Below are positions 1-10,846 of a DNA stretch of 64,000 nucleotides, in pieces. Source of the stretch: Cryptomeria japonica (taxonomy: Eukaryota; Streptophyta; Pinopsida; Cupressales; Cupressaceae); contig NC_081413.1 of the NCBI RefSeq assembly GCF_030272615.1, positions 718,353,867-718,417,866 of the forward strand, written 5' to 3'. Positions within the stretch are counted from its first letter, which is position 1; every line of letters starts with the position of its first letter. Below the pieces are notes generated by a model. It searched no databases, was not told where the DNA came from, and was given only the letters and a program-made list of their open reading frames with translations. The translations under genes were made by a program, and so were the position numbers.

Positions 1-10
1 CTACCAATCC

Positions 11-673
11 ATGATTGGAAAACTACAATATGTTGTTCATAGCAGGCCAGATATAGCACATGCAGTAGGTATTGTTGCAATATTCTCTGTAGATCCTAAG
101 GAAATACACATGACAACAATCAAAAGAATTTTTAGATACTTGAAAGACACTGAAGATTATGGCTTAGTATATCAGAAAGGAAATGATTTTGATCTAAAAG
201 TTTATACTGATGCTGATTGGGCAGGCAACATTGATGATAGAAAAAGCACAAGTGGAGGAGCTTTCTTCTTAGGAGAAAGACTAGTGAGTTGGCTTAGCAA
301 AAAACAAGGATGTGTTTCTCAGTCAACAGCCGAAGCTGAATATGTTGCAGCAGCACTAAATTGTACCAACATTGCATGGATCAAACAACTATTGGAAGGT
401 ATAAGTGAGAAAGTTACCAAGCCAGTAACTATATTCTGCGATAATACTAGTGCCATTAATATTTCAAAGAACCTTGTTATGCACTCTAAGACAAAGCACA
501 TCTCTATCAAATATCATTATCTTAGAGAAGAAGCTCAAGAGAAGAAAGTGGTGTTGGAATATGTCAACACAAAGGAGAAAATAGCTGATATCTTCACCAA
601 GCCACTACCAAAGGACACTTTTGAATATCTTAGAAGTAAGTTAGGGGTCCTACCCCTATCTTTTACTCAATGA
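11..673 (+). CDS. Copia RNase H with the last part of reverse transcriptase
   Basis: The 3' end of a Copia polyprotein, which would degrade RNA in the RNA:DNA hybrid during reverse transcription in the virus-like particle. The frame is open from the window edge to the stop at 671-673, so the listed start is only the first Met and the gene is 5' truncated by the window. Order seen: the RT tail with a SRPDIAHAVG motif near residues 12-21, then RNase H with YTDADWAG (about 65), AEAEY (about 108), CDNTSAI (about 143) and an ADIFTKPLP end (about 193). All four acidic catalytic positions are present and there is no stop or frameshift, which fits a fairly young insertion. The stop is followed by about 490 bp of 3' untranslated sequence before the PPT. 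Confidence 0.93.
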   Translation: MIGKLQYVVHSRPDIAHAVGIVAIFSVDPKEIHMTTIKRIFRYLKDTEDYGLVYQKGNDFDLKVYTDADWAGNIDDRKSTSGGAFFLGERLVSWLSKKQGCVSQSTAEAEYVAAALNCTNIAWIKQLLEGISEKVTKPVTIFCDNTSAINISKNLVMHSKTKHISIKYHYLREEAQEKKVVLEYVNTKEKIADIFTKPLPKDTFEYLRSKLGVLPLSFTQ

Positions 674-1160
674 TCGAGTTTGGTGAAAGCATCACTTCGA
701 TGACTCTATTGAATATCTTTTGGGGAGTTGATGCTGGAGTGATACACTTTAGAATGTTTTTCTGAAAGTGTATTGGAAATAATACTAGGATAATAAAGAA
801 AATCATATAGGGAATAGGAATTGTAAACAAATGCTCTGACCGAGACTTAGTTGATACACAACAACAGGAAATAACTTCTTACAGAAAGAAATTTTGTTTT
901 AGTTCTATTCTTTTTGGCATTGTTGTCAAAGGGGGAGAAGACCAAGAAGGAGAAGACCTACCCACGGGGAGAAGACCAAGAAGGAGAAGATCTACCAAAA
1001 GAGGAGAAGACCTGAGAAGACTGAGAGAAGACTACAGATTGAATTAAAGACTGAAAATAGAAGAGAAGTCTGATGTATGGGGGAGAGCATTTCTGCATTT
1101 CGGAATCACAACAATCCAAATTTTTTAAAGGTCAAATCAATTGGTTTTGCCATCAATGCC
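674..1160 (+). other. 3' untranslated region of Copia U
   Basis: No coding sequence is visible between the RNase H stop and the PPT. The middle is purine-rich and carries short GAGAAGACC repeats (annotated separately). Two pieces, near 915-935 and 1149-1171, share the wording of a xxATCAATGCCAAAGGGGGAG or TTGTCAAAGGGGGAGAAG type, so there is an extra PPT-like copy about 240 bp before the one at the LTR. Confidence 0.7.
927..1069 (+). repeat. Degenerate GAGAAGACC short repeats
   Basis: GAGAAGACC or close variants (GAGAAGATC, GAGAAGACT) recur about eight times at irregular 10-25 bp spacing, and a unit of roughly 35 bp (GGGGAGAAGACCAAGAAGG start) appears twice. The tract is almost pure purine with interspersed CC. 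It lies in the 3' untranslated region ahead of the PPT. It may only be slippage within a purine-rich leader to the PPT. Confidence 0.75.
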
Positions 1161-1172
1161 AAAGGGGGAGAT
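1161..1172 (+). other. Polypurine tract of Copia U
   Basis: AAAGGGGGAGAT lies immediately before the LTR that starts TGTTGGCA. It would prime plus-strand DNA synthesis. The same tract stands in the same place in V (54957-54968) and, reversed, in X (57310-57322). Confidence 0.85.
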
Positions 1173-2675
1173 TGTTGGCAATATTACAAGGATATTGAGA
1201 AGGTTGTTGATACTTATGGACATAACTGGTTAAAGATGTTTTACTATCTTGATATTATTATTTTGTCATTGATGTCAAGAAATTGATTTTCTAATTCAGT
1301 ATGTTGTTGCCATATCTTAAGAAATATGATATGAAGATTATAAAGAAGTCGGCAAAGACACAGGAAAGAATATGATGAATAAGGGGATAAGTTATTCAAT
1401 GGGAAACTCTACCGAGTCAGAAAATGATGAGATCTTGATGTTTTAGATTGTTTTAACATCATACATATGTTGTAAAGTGTAAAGGTTAATACTATACTAT
1501 GTTATCAAACAAAGAACCTAGTCGGTAAACCCTAAGGTTATCACAATCGGTTAATGAAGACAGAATGTCTACCGAGTGAAGTTTAGCATTCACCGAGTTG
1601 TAACCGAGCTATAACAAAATGCATTTAATGTTTACATGTGATATTTAATGAAAGATGCTAATGAGCTGGAGTAGATCAATGATTGGCAAGTCGTAAAAGA
1701 AGTTTGTTAAACGAATCTAAGGCAATGGAGAGTCAGCAAGAAGATCTACAGCTTAGATTGAACTGTATTACCCTAACACAAGTTCCAAGGTGATTGTGCA
1801 AGTTCCAAGGTGGGGTAAAACATTTTCAGATTGAAAGATACAATGAACTTGGACAAGATTGAAGATCTGATGGCTATGATTGATCATGGGAAATGTGATC
1901 AAGGAGATTAAGCGGTTAGAAGATTGTTTATAAATAAGGAACTGTTGACAAACAATGTATGCGGGCAAGTGTATGCACAAGGATGCTACATAGTGATTAC
2001 CGAGCACAAAAGCTCGAAGACCTGTTAGAATAACAGAGTATTGATGCCCAACAGATAGACAAGATTAGTTCTATCTCTAGATTGTATTGAACAAATAAGA
2101 ATCTGCTTTAGCATTTTAGATGTGAAGTTGCAGATAGATTGTATTACTGTTATTTTGTGAAAGTGATAGGAAATCTCTTAACCAAGTGGAATTAAAGGTC
2201 TTATATGTAAATCCTCTAACAAGGTGACATTCTGATTGAGTGTTTGAAATCCTTTGACATGACATTCTGATTGAGTGTTTGAAATCCTTTGACAAGGTCT
2301 CTTCTAACAAAGTGAAGATCCTAACAGATCTGAGGGAATCCCTTAACCGGGTCACATCTAGCAATGTGTTTGTAATCTTTAACAGGATTTGCTTTTAACC
2401 AAGCATACTCTAGAAGAGTATATTTCTTAGTGGGTCCAAAATCCCACAGTGGTTTTTCCCTATTTGGGTTTCCATTTTAAATTTGGTGTTATGAGGTTTA
2501 TATTGTTCATATGCTTTTGAGTTTGCATGTTTGATAATTTTTGATTATATGACTGATATATGTTACCGAGGTTGAATTTGATGTTTTTAGGGATGATTAA
2601 GTTTGTATGATTCACCCCACCCTCTCATCTTGTTGGCTATTGGATCTGTACTTATATTAAGTATTAGAACTATCA
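1173..2675 (+). repeat. 3' LTR of Copia U (1503 bp)
   Basis: Begins TGTTGGCA and ends AGAACTATCA. Aligns over its full length with the reverse complements of 29480-30993 and 33643-35125. Near its right end is the pyrimidine motif GATTCACCCCACCCTCTCA seen in several LTR families here. It holds many ACCGAG/CGGTAA words. No reading frame of interest. Confidence 0.9.
1927..1936 (+). promoter_or_regulatory. Probable TATA box in the LTR of U
   Basis: TTTATAAATA lies about 740 bp before the LTR end, as expected for the U3/R boundary. The same word is at the matching place in the two W2 LTRs (30192-30202 and 34336-34346, minus strand). Inference from position and motif. Confidence 0.45.
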
Positions 2676-4096
2676 GCAGCCTCACAAAGATCCAGCTCTG
2701 GTGGAGGAGGAAATAAAAAAAGAAATGCTGGATGAGCTTAAGACCATCACTCCTGAGCAAGGAAGAGATATGGTGGCAAAAGCTGGAGTGCTCATTCTCC
2801 CTTAGTGGGCCATAGCAGATGCCCTAGTATTGGAGGTAGTGAGAAAACAAACCAAGGCCATGGAGGGAATCACTTTCAGTAAAGATAATGTTGCACTCAT
2901 CATGTGGTCTCTCAAGAGAGATGAGAATAAGAGAAGTAAGAACACCCTAGGGTCAAGCTACCTTAGTGGAATGATAGTGAAGAGAGTGCAGAACATAGGG
3001 GTGGTGGAAGCTACTAGCACTGTGCTAGAGACTGCAAAATTTAGTGTTGCAGTAGCAGAAAGGGAAGCTAAGGAAAAGGCAGACCTCCAAGTCAAGTTGG
3101 AGACAATTTTGAAGGCTTACAATAGTGCTAAGGAAGAGGTAAGAGGTAAAGACAACATCATTGCTAAGCTGCAAAGCCAGTTGACAGGATAGTACCATCA
3201 CTGTGAGTCTTCAACACTGATGATCTCCTCTTCTCCTACAAGACCTCCACCTAGCAGCTCCATCATTGAGTTCCCACCATCTCTAGCACCTTCTAGCTCC
3301 CAAATGGTTGAGATTACTCCTCAAGAGTTAGAGAATTTAAAACAGGCTCAGGCCTTGTATGCAAAGAAGTATGAGGAAAGAGGCAAGGGCTACTATTTCA
3401 AGTTTTGCAGATACAATGAGTGCCTCACTATTATATAATAACATAAGCAAAAATTTGGATATGTGGAATGAGCTTAATGGAGATAAGGCCATTTTGACAC
3501 CTATTTTTGACAAGTGGAAGCCTAGAGAGCAGAACTTGGGGCTTATTTGTGTATCTTATGATGAAGCAGGGGCTGATCCTATCATCAAATCCACTTGTGA
3601 CACCACCAAGCAATTAGTAAAATTAGCAGAAGGGGTTGATAATGCTGATAGAAAAATCAACTTGTACAAAAAGGAGTATGCTGATCAGGTTTTTGAATTG
3701 ATTCTAGGAGTTTTTTTCAGCCCAGATCAACTAAAGGACAAACAAGTGTGGCTTAAGAAATTACAGGCCAAACTGTCAGCCAGAATAAAAGGAATTGTTG
3801 ACTTAGATGATGCTTCCTTCTTTGTTGTGACAATTTAGGAGATAGAGAAAATCAAATCTCATTATGGTTTTCTCAATTCAGAAGTCAACAAGATGAGAAA
3901 TTCTTGGAAAAGGTTGACCAAGGCTAAGGCAAAAGTGATTAATTTCACATTGCCAACTGATGAAGTGTACAATGAATGGACAAAACAATATGTCATCCAG
4001 GATGTAGAGCAGTTAGAGGGCACTCCTAAATAGTTAGAAGAGGTTTCAACCGAACAACAAGTAGAAGAAGCTGCAGAGGTCGAAAAGGACCTGTAA
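2676..4096 (+). pseudogene. LTR-embedded protein, C-terminal part (A, left copy)
   Basis: Corresponds to residues of about 700-1168 of the protein annotated at 14390-17896. Visible in order: an acidic helical start, a KDN.ALIMWSLKRDE stretch, a coiled coil rich in A/E/K (about 3000-3190), a Pro/Ser-rich linker (about 3220-3300) and a helical C-terminus ending at the TAA 4094-4096. Broken by TAG stops near 2805, 3190, 3836 and 4031 and by a small insertion around 3380 (GAGGCAAGG versus GAGTAAGG in the other copy) that shifts the frame. Two of these TAGs are CAG in the 3' LTR copy. Function unknown. It lies upstream of the PBS, which is why I call it part of the LTR. Confidence 0.8.
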
Positions 4097-5034
4097 CTAT
4101 TTTTTGTAAAAAGCTTTGTAACTTCTAGAAAAGAAATGATTGTAATAAATTCTCCTAGGAAAGTCCAAAGCTATGTGCATCCATATTGTTATAAATGGAT
4201 ACCAAGACTAATAGAAAGATGATCGCAAAGAATTGTAAGAAAACGCTGCAGAAATTTATCTGAGCTTTTCTAAGTTTAATGGAAAATATTTGACAGTTTT
4301 TGTAATACTTTCTTAAAGATAATATCAATATATAGACCATCGGTTTTGAGTAAAAACTTTGTGTCATCTTCAAATATGTTTGCAATTGTTTACTGTTTCA
4401 TTCTAAATTAATCCAGGGTTATTTTATTTGAATAGGGGTTGTAAGGCAACTTTCAATAGATGTGTTTGCTAGCTTTTCTCTTTAGGAGGGAAATTAAATA
4501 TGCGGGGATCACTTCTACCAGTAAATTCCTTGTGAGATATTGTGAATCTTGATGAGCATAGTTTACTTTGGTATGCATAAATTCTTATATGTGTTAGGCA
4601 TATATAGGGATCAACAGAAGCTGAACCAATGGGATGTGTAAAGATATTTTGTTTGGGGAGTACTGTTTGAATTTAGATGACTATGTGACCTTGGATAAGG
4701 CACTAGTATAGATCGAAGTTGTCTATTACATGTTTTGTAGGTCAAAATACTGAATATGAGTATAATTTTCATTCCTTTGTGTCAGTTAGTTTCAAGGTGA
4801 TTAGATCCATTGGTTTTCTGGACTAGTTTGTTGTGGATTTATCTTTTGAAAGTGTGAATTTAGTTCACAAAGGTATACCCGCTTGGACTCTGAGTATGTC
4901 CGAAGTGTAGAAGGTTAAATCAAACCTTGTCATATGTTGTCCTAAGATTTTCCCTCCCTTTAATATCTCTTCTGCACAGAGTTTAATCATTTTATTATAA
5001 GGATGTTGAAGTGAATCAGATTTTGAAGACAACA
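2676..5034 (+). repeat. 5' LTR of Gypsy A, left part missing
   Basis: Matches 16496-18836 nearly base for base except for small indels, and ends ...GACAACA at 5034, four bases before the PBS. The left part of this LTR lies to the left of Copia U and off-window. It includes the last 40 percent of the LTR-embedded reading frame (2676-4096) and then about 940 bp of non-coding R/U5-like sequence (4097-5034) in which I see no gene. Confidence 0.85.
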
Positions 5035-5038
5035 AAAG

Positions 5039-5057
5039 TGGCAACTCTGCTGGGGAG
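5039..5057 (+). other. Primer-binding site of Gypsy A
   Basis: TGGCAACTCTGCTGGGGAG follows the LTR end by 4 bp. It resembles the tRNA-Arg-type PBS (TGGCGACTC..CTGGGGA) that I associate with plant Tat/Ogre elements; the tRNA assignment is from memory and should be checked. The leader 5058-5345 that follows has no visible gene; a near copy of the PBS start (GTGGCGACTCTG) recurs at about 5175. Confidence 0.7.
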
Positions 5058-5345
5058 ATTCACATTAAGGATCCAGATGCAGATTTGTGCTTAAGTTGTA
5101 AAGAAAATCATTGTGTGTGTTGAATTACAGTCTTTCATTCTAAGCTTGTTTTCATAATTCCCATATTCTTGTGGGTGGCGACTCTGTTATCTTGGAACCG
5201 GTCCTTGTGAATTATAAATCACCCTAAAAGGAAAACAAGCATAATGCAAGGAGGAAAAAACACCAGATCATTCATGAAGAAGCATCCTTCTAAAACTTTG
5301 CAAGAGGGTTTGCCCAAGTAGTCACGAAGGGGCCAGAAGAGATCA

Positions 5346-8083
5346 ATGTTACACGAGCCATCAAATGCTACTTGGGTACAAAAAAATAATAATACTGGTA
5401 AGATGACTGATCGACCTATTTATGCAAAGTCTAATTCTTCTTCCAGAGATTCTGAACAAGATATATTAGGTTTCCATTTTGGATTATTTGGAAATATTGA
5501 TAATGCACATGTTTTAAATCAATATTTATCCCATGTTAGTCTCTCTGCAAGAGATAGGACCAGTTCAAATGCAATTAGACACTCTGTGCCTACAACAATT
5601 GATGGAAACATTAGTTTGATTGACATAGATCAAGTCAATATATCAGATTCTGAGGAAAATTTCCCTGATGAAGATAAAGTATCCCAAGAAATTGAAGATC
5701 TGAATAAAAGAGTTCACCATCTAATCTCCCTAAGAGCCCAAAAGGAAGCAAATAAGGAGAAGGAAGTCAAAGCTAAATTAATGGAGAGAGATAGGCTTCT
5801 TGGACAAATAGCTGATCTTGAAGTGCTAGCTAAGGAAAAAGAAAAGAGTGATGAGGAAGGCCCTGTGATCAGAGAAATTCTGATCCCCAAAGCCAAGCAA
5901 GCATATAGGTCAGTAGTCCAACCAAACAGGGAAGTATTTAGTGATTCTCAGCTTCCTAGGACTAATGTGGATAAAGGAAAATAGAAATGGGTGGATGATG
6001 GAATTGAATCTAAAACTGCAAAGGAGATTTCTTATAGGTTGTCAGCACATGAGAGAGAAATGGAAAGAATGAGGAAAGAAAAAGAGGATCTCCAAATGGA
6101 ACTAGAGAAAGCTGAATTGGAAGCAACAAATCAGGAAGTAAAAAGAAAAATCAGTTACTTGAAGGCTCCCCCTATCACGTTTCCATCAGAAGACCTTAGT
6201 AAGCCTGATCCTCAACAAATTTCCCTTCCTCCGGTTAAAATTCAACCCACAGTGCCTGCTAATATAGCCTCAGTGAGTCAAATCCCTGTGAATAGTCAGT
6301 ACACCCAAGTATCTCAGTCTCCAATTTTGAAAGTTAAAATGACCATGGGAAACAATAATGCTATTACCTTTTTTTTAAAGGAGACCAATCAATTTATAAC
6401 AATATAGACAATTGTTCTTTGATGGGATCCCAGGATATCCCAATCATGTTCCTACTGAGTTAAGAGACAGACTCCATAAATTTCCCGAGAACAATGCAAT
6501 TAGTGCTAAGGAACACCTAAAATCTTTTGGGGACCTAATAAATGATTATGAGATAGTGGATGAAGATGTTATCATGAAACTGTTTGTCCAATCCCTGGTT
6601 GATGATGCAAGAGATTAGTACAAAGGTCTTCTAGTTAATAGCATAGGGTCATGGGAGGATTTTAAAAATTATTTTCAAGAGCAGTATGGTGATAAGACTA
6701 ATGTGAGCTTCATGCTCAATGAATTCAATAACATCAGAAAGTCTGATAATGAAATGGTCACTGACTTCAATGCCAGATTCCTAAAGGCCATGCATAGATT
6801 GTATCAGGTGATGAAATTAGATGATAACATGTGTTTAAATACCTACTACAATGCATTTGATTCTAAGATGGCCTATATCCTGAGAGATAAAAATCCACAT
6901 AACTTGAGAGATGCTTTTAGAATTCCCATTAATGTAGAAAGTAATAGAAAAACATCCAGGAAGTTGGGAAGAAGAACAAATGGTAGATTATGGAAAGAAA
7001 CAAAACAACAACCTAATAAAGTTGCTGAGGAAGATAAGATAGAGAAGTTGGTTATTGCAATGAAGGATCTGACTGCCAAGGTAAACAAAAATGACAAACC
7101 TCATTATAACTGGCAAGATAGACCCCCTAGATTGCATGACATGCCTTATAATACCAACTAGAAAGATGGAAAACTCCAAAATGAGAAGCCTAAAATTGCC
7201 CAAAATCAAGACACTCCAGATCCCTTGAAAGGGAAAAATGTCCATAATATAGAAAATACTCCCTGGTGTATTGCTTGTGATGGACCACATTCTCCTCATC
7301 AGTGTGCAGTGGCTCAGGCTCTTGAAGAATCTATGGGACAAGAAGCTGAGCCTAACATCAATATGTTTGAAACCATCATAGAAAGTGATGAGGAGTCTAT
7401 ACAAAGTGAATACAGTGATGTGCTAGATAATGAAAGGTTTGTTCAAGGAAAACTAACCTTAGATTGGCATCCTACATTAACTGTGGTAACAATTGAGGAT
7501 GAAGAAGTTCATCTTAGAAGGCCTAGTGAGGAAGAAGTTAAAAATCTCACTAAAGCTACTATTGCCAAAGCAAAGCACAACTATAACTTGAGGAGCACTA
7601 AGAGGGACACTAATTAGGGTGAACCTGGTTCCATGTTCAGAAAAGAGGTCACTCAAAAGGGGACAACAAGTAGTGCTACTACTGTTCCTAAGATTGGTCA
7701 AGAAAAAAGGGAACAATTTAAAGATGTACCCAAGAGTACAAATGATAAAAACACTGGTGATATACAATGAGCTACCACAGTGAAAAAGGCAAGTCAGCTC
7801 AAGACAGAAAGAGTTAGAGCTAGTACTGAAATAAGCAATAGTTCTACATTTGACACGGCTCAAGCTCTTACTCAGATGAAGGTCACTCTCCCATTAGTAG
7901 AATTATTGAAGATTAGAGAACATAGGGATGCAAGTTTGTCTTTATTTTCTAGTATATCTGATAGTGACACAGTCTTACCCACCGGTTCAGCTAGGAAAGG
8001 ATCAAGAGTTCCAAACCCCAGAGGTTTATGTTGGAACCACTATCACTCAAGAGCCTTCATAGGTAGATCCTTTCTATGTTACT
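5346..8083 (+). pseudogene. gag of Gypsy A
   Basis: Structural protein of the virus-like particle. Starts at the first Met after the leader. N-terminal third is acidic with two coiled coils (about 5660-5860 and 6000-6150), followed by a Pro-rich linker (6170-6330). A frameshift near 6407 leads to the capsid-like core (about 6412-6960, with WEDFKNYF and a DFNARF stretch typical of retrotransposon gag). Near 7270 is a variant knuckle, CIACDGPHSPHQC (C-x2-C-x3-H-x4-C). The rest (7300-8083) is acidic and Lys-rich and reaches the protease frame without a clear end. TAG stops at 5982, 6405, 6616, 7159 and 7615 and a TGA at about 7768 kill it. B has no gag in this window to compare with. Confidence 0.75.
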
Positions 8084-8545
8084 TTGTTAGTAAACAACCA
8101 GTTGATAAAAAACTGCATGATAGATTCAGGAGCTGCTACTAATGTAATGCCCTATGGTGTTATGAAAGAATTAGGACTATCAGTAACCACTATATATGGA
8201 AAATGCTATGCTATGGATAACAGGGAAGTGCCTATGATAGGTACAATGAAAGATGTTGAGGTAAAAATAGTAGCATTCCCTGAGGAAACTTATAAAATGG
8301 ATGTTATTGTTACTAATACCAAGCCCCATTATGGTATGTTACTGTCCAGGCAATGGGCAGCAGCAGTAGGAGGAAATGTTCAACTGGACTTATCTTATGC
8401 CACCATTCCAATCAATGGAAATCAGGTCAAATTGTACAGAGAGCCACATGCTCCTAGGGTAATTGAAAATGTAGACCCTAATATGCTCAATTGTATGATT
8501 GATGTAGATCTTGATAATTTTAGACTTCAACCAAATTTACCCTAA
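8003..8545 (+). pseudogene. Aspartic protease of Gypsy A
   Basis: Processes the polyprotein. The open frame begins near 8003 in a frame one base off from gag, with a TAG near 8060, so either a gag-pro frameshift or a lost base. The active-site motif CMIDSGAATNVMP is intact (about residues 11-23 from the Met at 8084), followed by a TNTKPHYGMLL stretch before the end of the fold. The TAA at 8543-8545 is not a natural end: the frame continues into RNase H. Confidence 0.85.
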
Positions 8546-9124
8546 TTGAAGAATATTGATCCCATTGTGGTCGAATTAGAAGCACAATAGTATGGTTTGT
8601 GGCAGATGTATTTTGATGGAGCTTGCTCTGAAGAAGGATCTAGAGCGGGGGTTCTTTTTGTATCCCCATCAGGTATAACTTTTAAGTATTCATTCTTATT
8701 GGCTTTCCAGTGCACAAATAATACTGCAGAGTATGAAGCTCTATTGTTGGGGCTTCAAGTAGCAAAGAAGCATGGAATCTAGCTGTTGACAGTGTTAGGG
8801 GATTCAGAATTAGTTGTCTCTCAGGTAAGATCCAAATATGCATCCAAGAATGATAGATTAAAGAGATATAAACATGTAGTTTGGGATGTTATTGAGCATT
8901 TTAGTGCATTTTCTATTAATTGGATAGAGCGATCAAAGAATATTATGGCAGATTTCCTAGCTAATGTTGCCTTGAAAAATGATGATGCAACACTAACTGG
9001 TATTTCCACTATGGAAATAAAATTTAGGCTTGCTATTCCTGATAATGTGTACAATTGGCAAGTTTTTGCTGATGATGAAGACATTCTTAGGTTCATCCAA
9101 TGTGTTGATGATTATGATGGATAA
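8546..9124 (+). pseudogene. Archaeal-type RNase H (aRNH), placed before RT, Gypsy A
   Basis: Second RNase H of Tat-like elements, which would take over hybrid degradation. The domain runs from about 8597: MYFDGACSEEGSRAG, then NNTAEYEALLLGL, VLGDSELVVSQV and a final NIMADFLANVAL. The four acidic positions (D in YFDGA, E in AEYEA, D in GDSE, D in ADF) are all there. Broken by TAG at 8588, 8780 and TAA at 9122, all in the same frame as the RT. The position is unusual: family knowledge puts the aRNH of many Tat elements after the RT-linked RNase H, while here and in B it lies between protease and RT. Confidence 0.85.
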
Positions 9125-10330
9125 AAGATTGATTGCAATGCACTGGTGGAGGTGGTTGACAATAGGGAAACAGTGTTTGAAAATGATTTGGTCCAGTTGG
9201 AAACCAATGAAATACCTAAAGGGCTAGTAGAGCTGGAAAGCATGTTCAGTTACAATGACAGTCACTTACATCAGCAGTCTACCACCAAGTTGGAAGAATT
9301 AGAGGAGGTAAACCTGGGGACTGAATCATACCCTAAGTTAGTATACATTGGGAAGAAATTACCCCCTCATGTCAGGACTAACCTCATTAATTTATTGAGG
9401 AAATATAAACATGTTTTTTCTTGGTCTTATGAAGACCTAAAGGCATATAGACAAGATCCTTTTCAGCATGAAGTTCCTTTACTTCTAGATGCTAAGCCTT
9501 TTAGACAGAAAAAGAGACCCATCAATCCCCTGTTAGAAACTAAGATGCAGCAAGAGTTGACTAAATTAAGAGAAGGGGGGATTATCAAACCTATAAGATA
9601 TTCTTCATGGGTCTCCAACTTGGTCCCAGTAAGAAAGAAAAATGGGGACATTAGATTGTGTGTAGATTTTAGAAATTTGAATGTGGCTTCTTTGAAAGAT
9701 AACTACTCTTCCCCAAATATGGAAGCTATGCTGTAGAGAGTAATAGGTTGTGATCTTTTATCCATGATGGATGGTTTTTCAGGATACAATTAAGTGTTAG
9801 TGAAGGAATTTGAACAGTTTAAAACTGCCTTCACTACTCCATGGGGGACATATGTCTATGTGAGAATGCCATTCGGTTTGAAAAATGTTGGAGCTACATT
9901 TTAGAGAGCCATGGATGTAGCCTTCAAAGAATTCATCAATATCATCATGGTGGTTTATCAAGATGATCTAACCTATTTTTCTAAGAGGGCTGATGATCAT
10001 TGTGGACATTTGGACAAGGTGTTCAATAAAGCCTTGGAATTTGGTGTGTCACTAAATCCCAAGAAATGTCATTTTGGAGTCACTGAAGGAAAACTATTGG
10101 GACACATTGTTTCCAAGGAAGGGGTAAGAATAGACCCTGAAAGAATTGAAGCAATAAACAAGGTGTCTAAACCTAAGAATGTAAAAGGTATTCAATCCTT
10201 TCTAGGCAAGGTAAATTTTGTTAGGCGATTCATTGCAAACTTTGTAGAGATAGTGAAGCCTATTGTCAAGTTGCTCAAGAAGGATACCAAATTTTGTTGG
10301 GATCAAGAAGCCTCAAAGGCTTTTGCTGAA
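9125..10330 (+). pseudogene. Reverse transcriptase of Gypsy A
   Basis: Same frame as protease and aRNH. Begins with a tether (about 9146-9320), then KPFRQKKRPINPLL, EGGIIKPIRYSSWVSNLVPV, DIRLCVDFRNLN, the TPWGTYVYVRMPFGLK fingers/palm part, the active site YQDD at 9956-9967 and the thumb FLGKVNFVRRFI near 10200. Catalytic aspartates are present. Stops at 9734-9736 (TAG), 9793 (TAA) and 9903 (TAG) correspond to CAA, CAG and CAG in B, so they are C-to-T changes. Confidence 0.93.
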
Positions 10331-10846
10331 ATTAAGAAGGCTATTCAGGAAGCACCAGTGTTAAAATCTCCTGATTACAGTAAGCCTTTTTCTCTATTTT
10401 CTTTTGCTTCATATCATATAGTAGCTACAGTATTGTTACAAAAGGATAGTGAGGGATATGAACATCCCATAGCTTTCTACAACAAGTCTTTGCAAGCAAC
10501 AGAGTTAAAATATGAGACCATGGAGAAACAAGCTTATGCTTTAGTTAAAGCTATCAAGGCTTTTAAGCCATATCTGGTAAATGCAAATATCATTGCCTAT
10601 GTCCCACATGCTGTAGTTAAGGATATTTTGTCCCAGTCTAAGGTTAGAGGGAAAAGTTGGAGATGGATTAATAGAATTCAAGAATTTGACTTGGAGATAA
10701 AGATCACCAAATTGGTGAGAGGTTTAGGTTTGGCTAAGCTCATGACTGAGTCTAATCTTATGAATGTTGAAATACATAATGTTGAAGTCAGAGATACTTC
10801 AGTCACTAGCATTGAAAGGCAACCTTGGTACTCAGAGATAGTCTAA
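10331..10846 (+). pseudogene. RT-linked RNase H, catalytically decayed (Gypsy A)
   Basis: Fold recognisable from SKPFSLFSFASYHIVATVLLQ through HPIAFYNKSLQATELKYETMEKQAYALVKA to YLVNANIIAYVPHAVVKDIL. The usual TDAS motif reads SFAS and the usual TDH reads VPH, so two catalytic aspartates are gone while the Glu region remains. B shows the same losses (SFAS, APH), so they predate the split of A and B and are not recent decay. It may serve as a connection-like domain, as in retroviral RT; that is inference. Stop TAA at 10844-10846 where integrase follows. Confidence 0.85.

Larger units (their letters stand above)
1..2675 (+). mobile_element. Copia element U, 3' part only
   Basis: Only the end of the pol gene (RNase H), the 3' untranslated region, the PPT and the 3' LTR are in the window; the rest lies to the left. 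The right end is sharp: the LTR stops at 2675 and the next bases align with the reading frame inside the LTR of Gypsy A (compare 16482-16500). The bases gcagc at 2676-2680 are the expected right copy of its target-site duplication, but the left copy is off-window. The LTR matches those of W2 (29480-35125) along its length in reverse orientation, so U and W2 are the same family. The PPT and its context resemble SIRE/Maximus-like plant Copia elements, which is inference. Confidence 0.9.
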
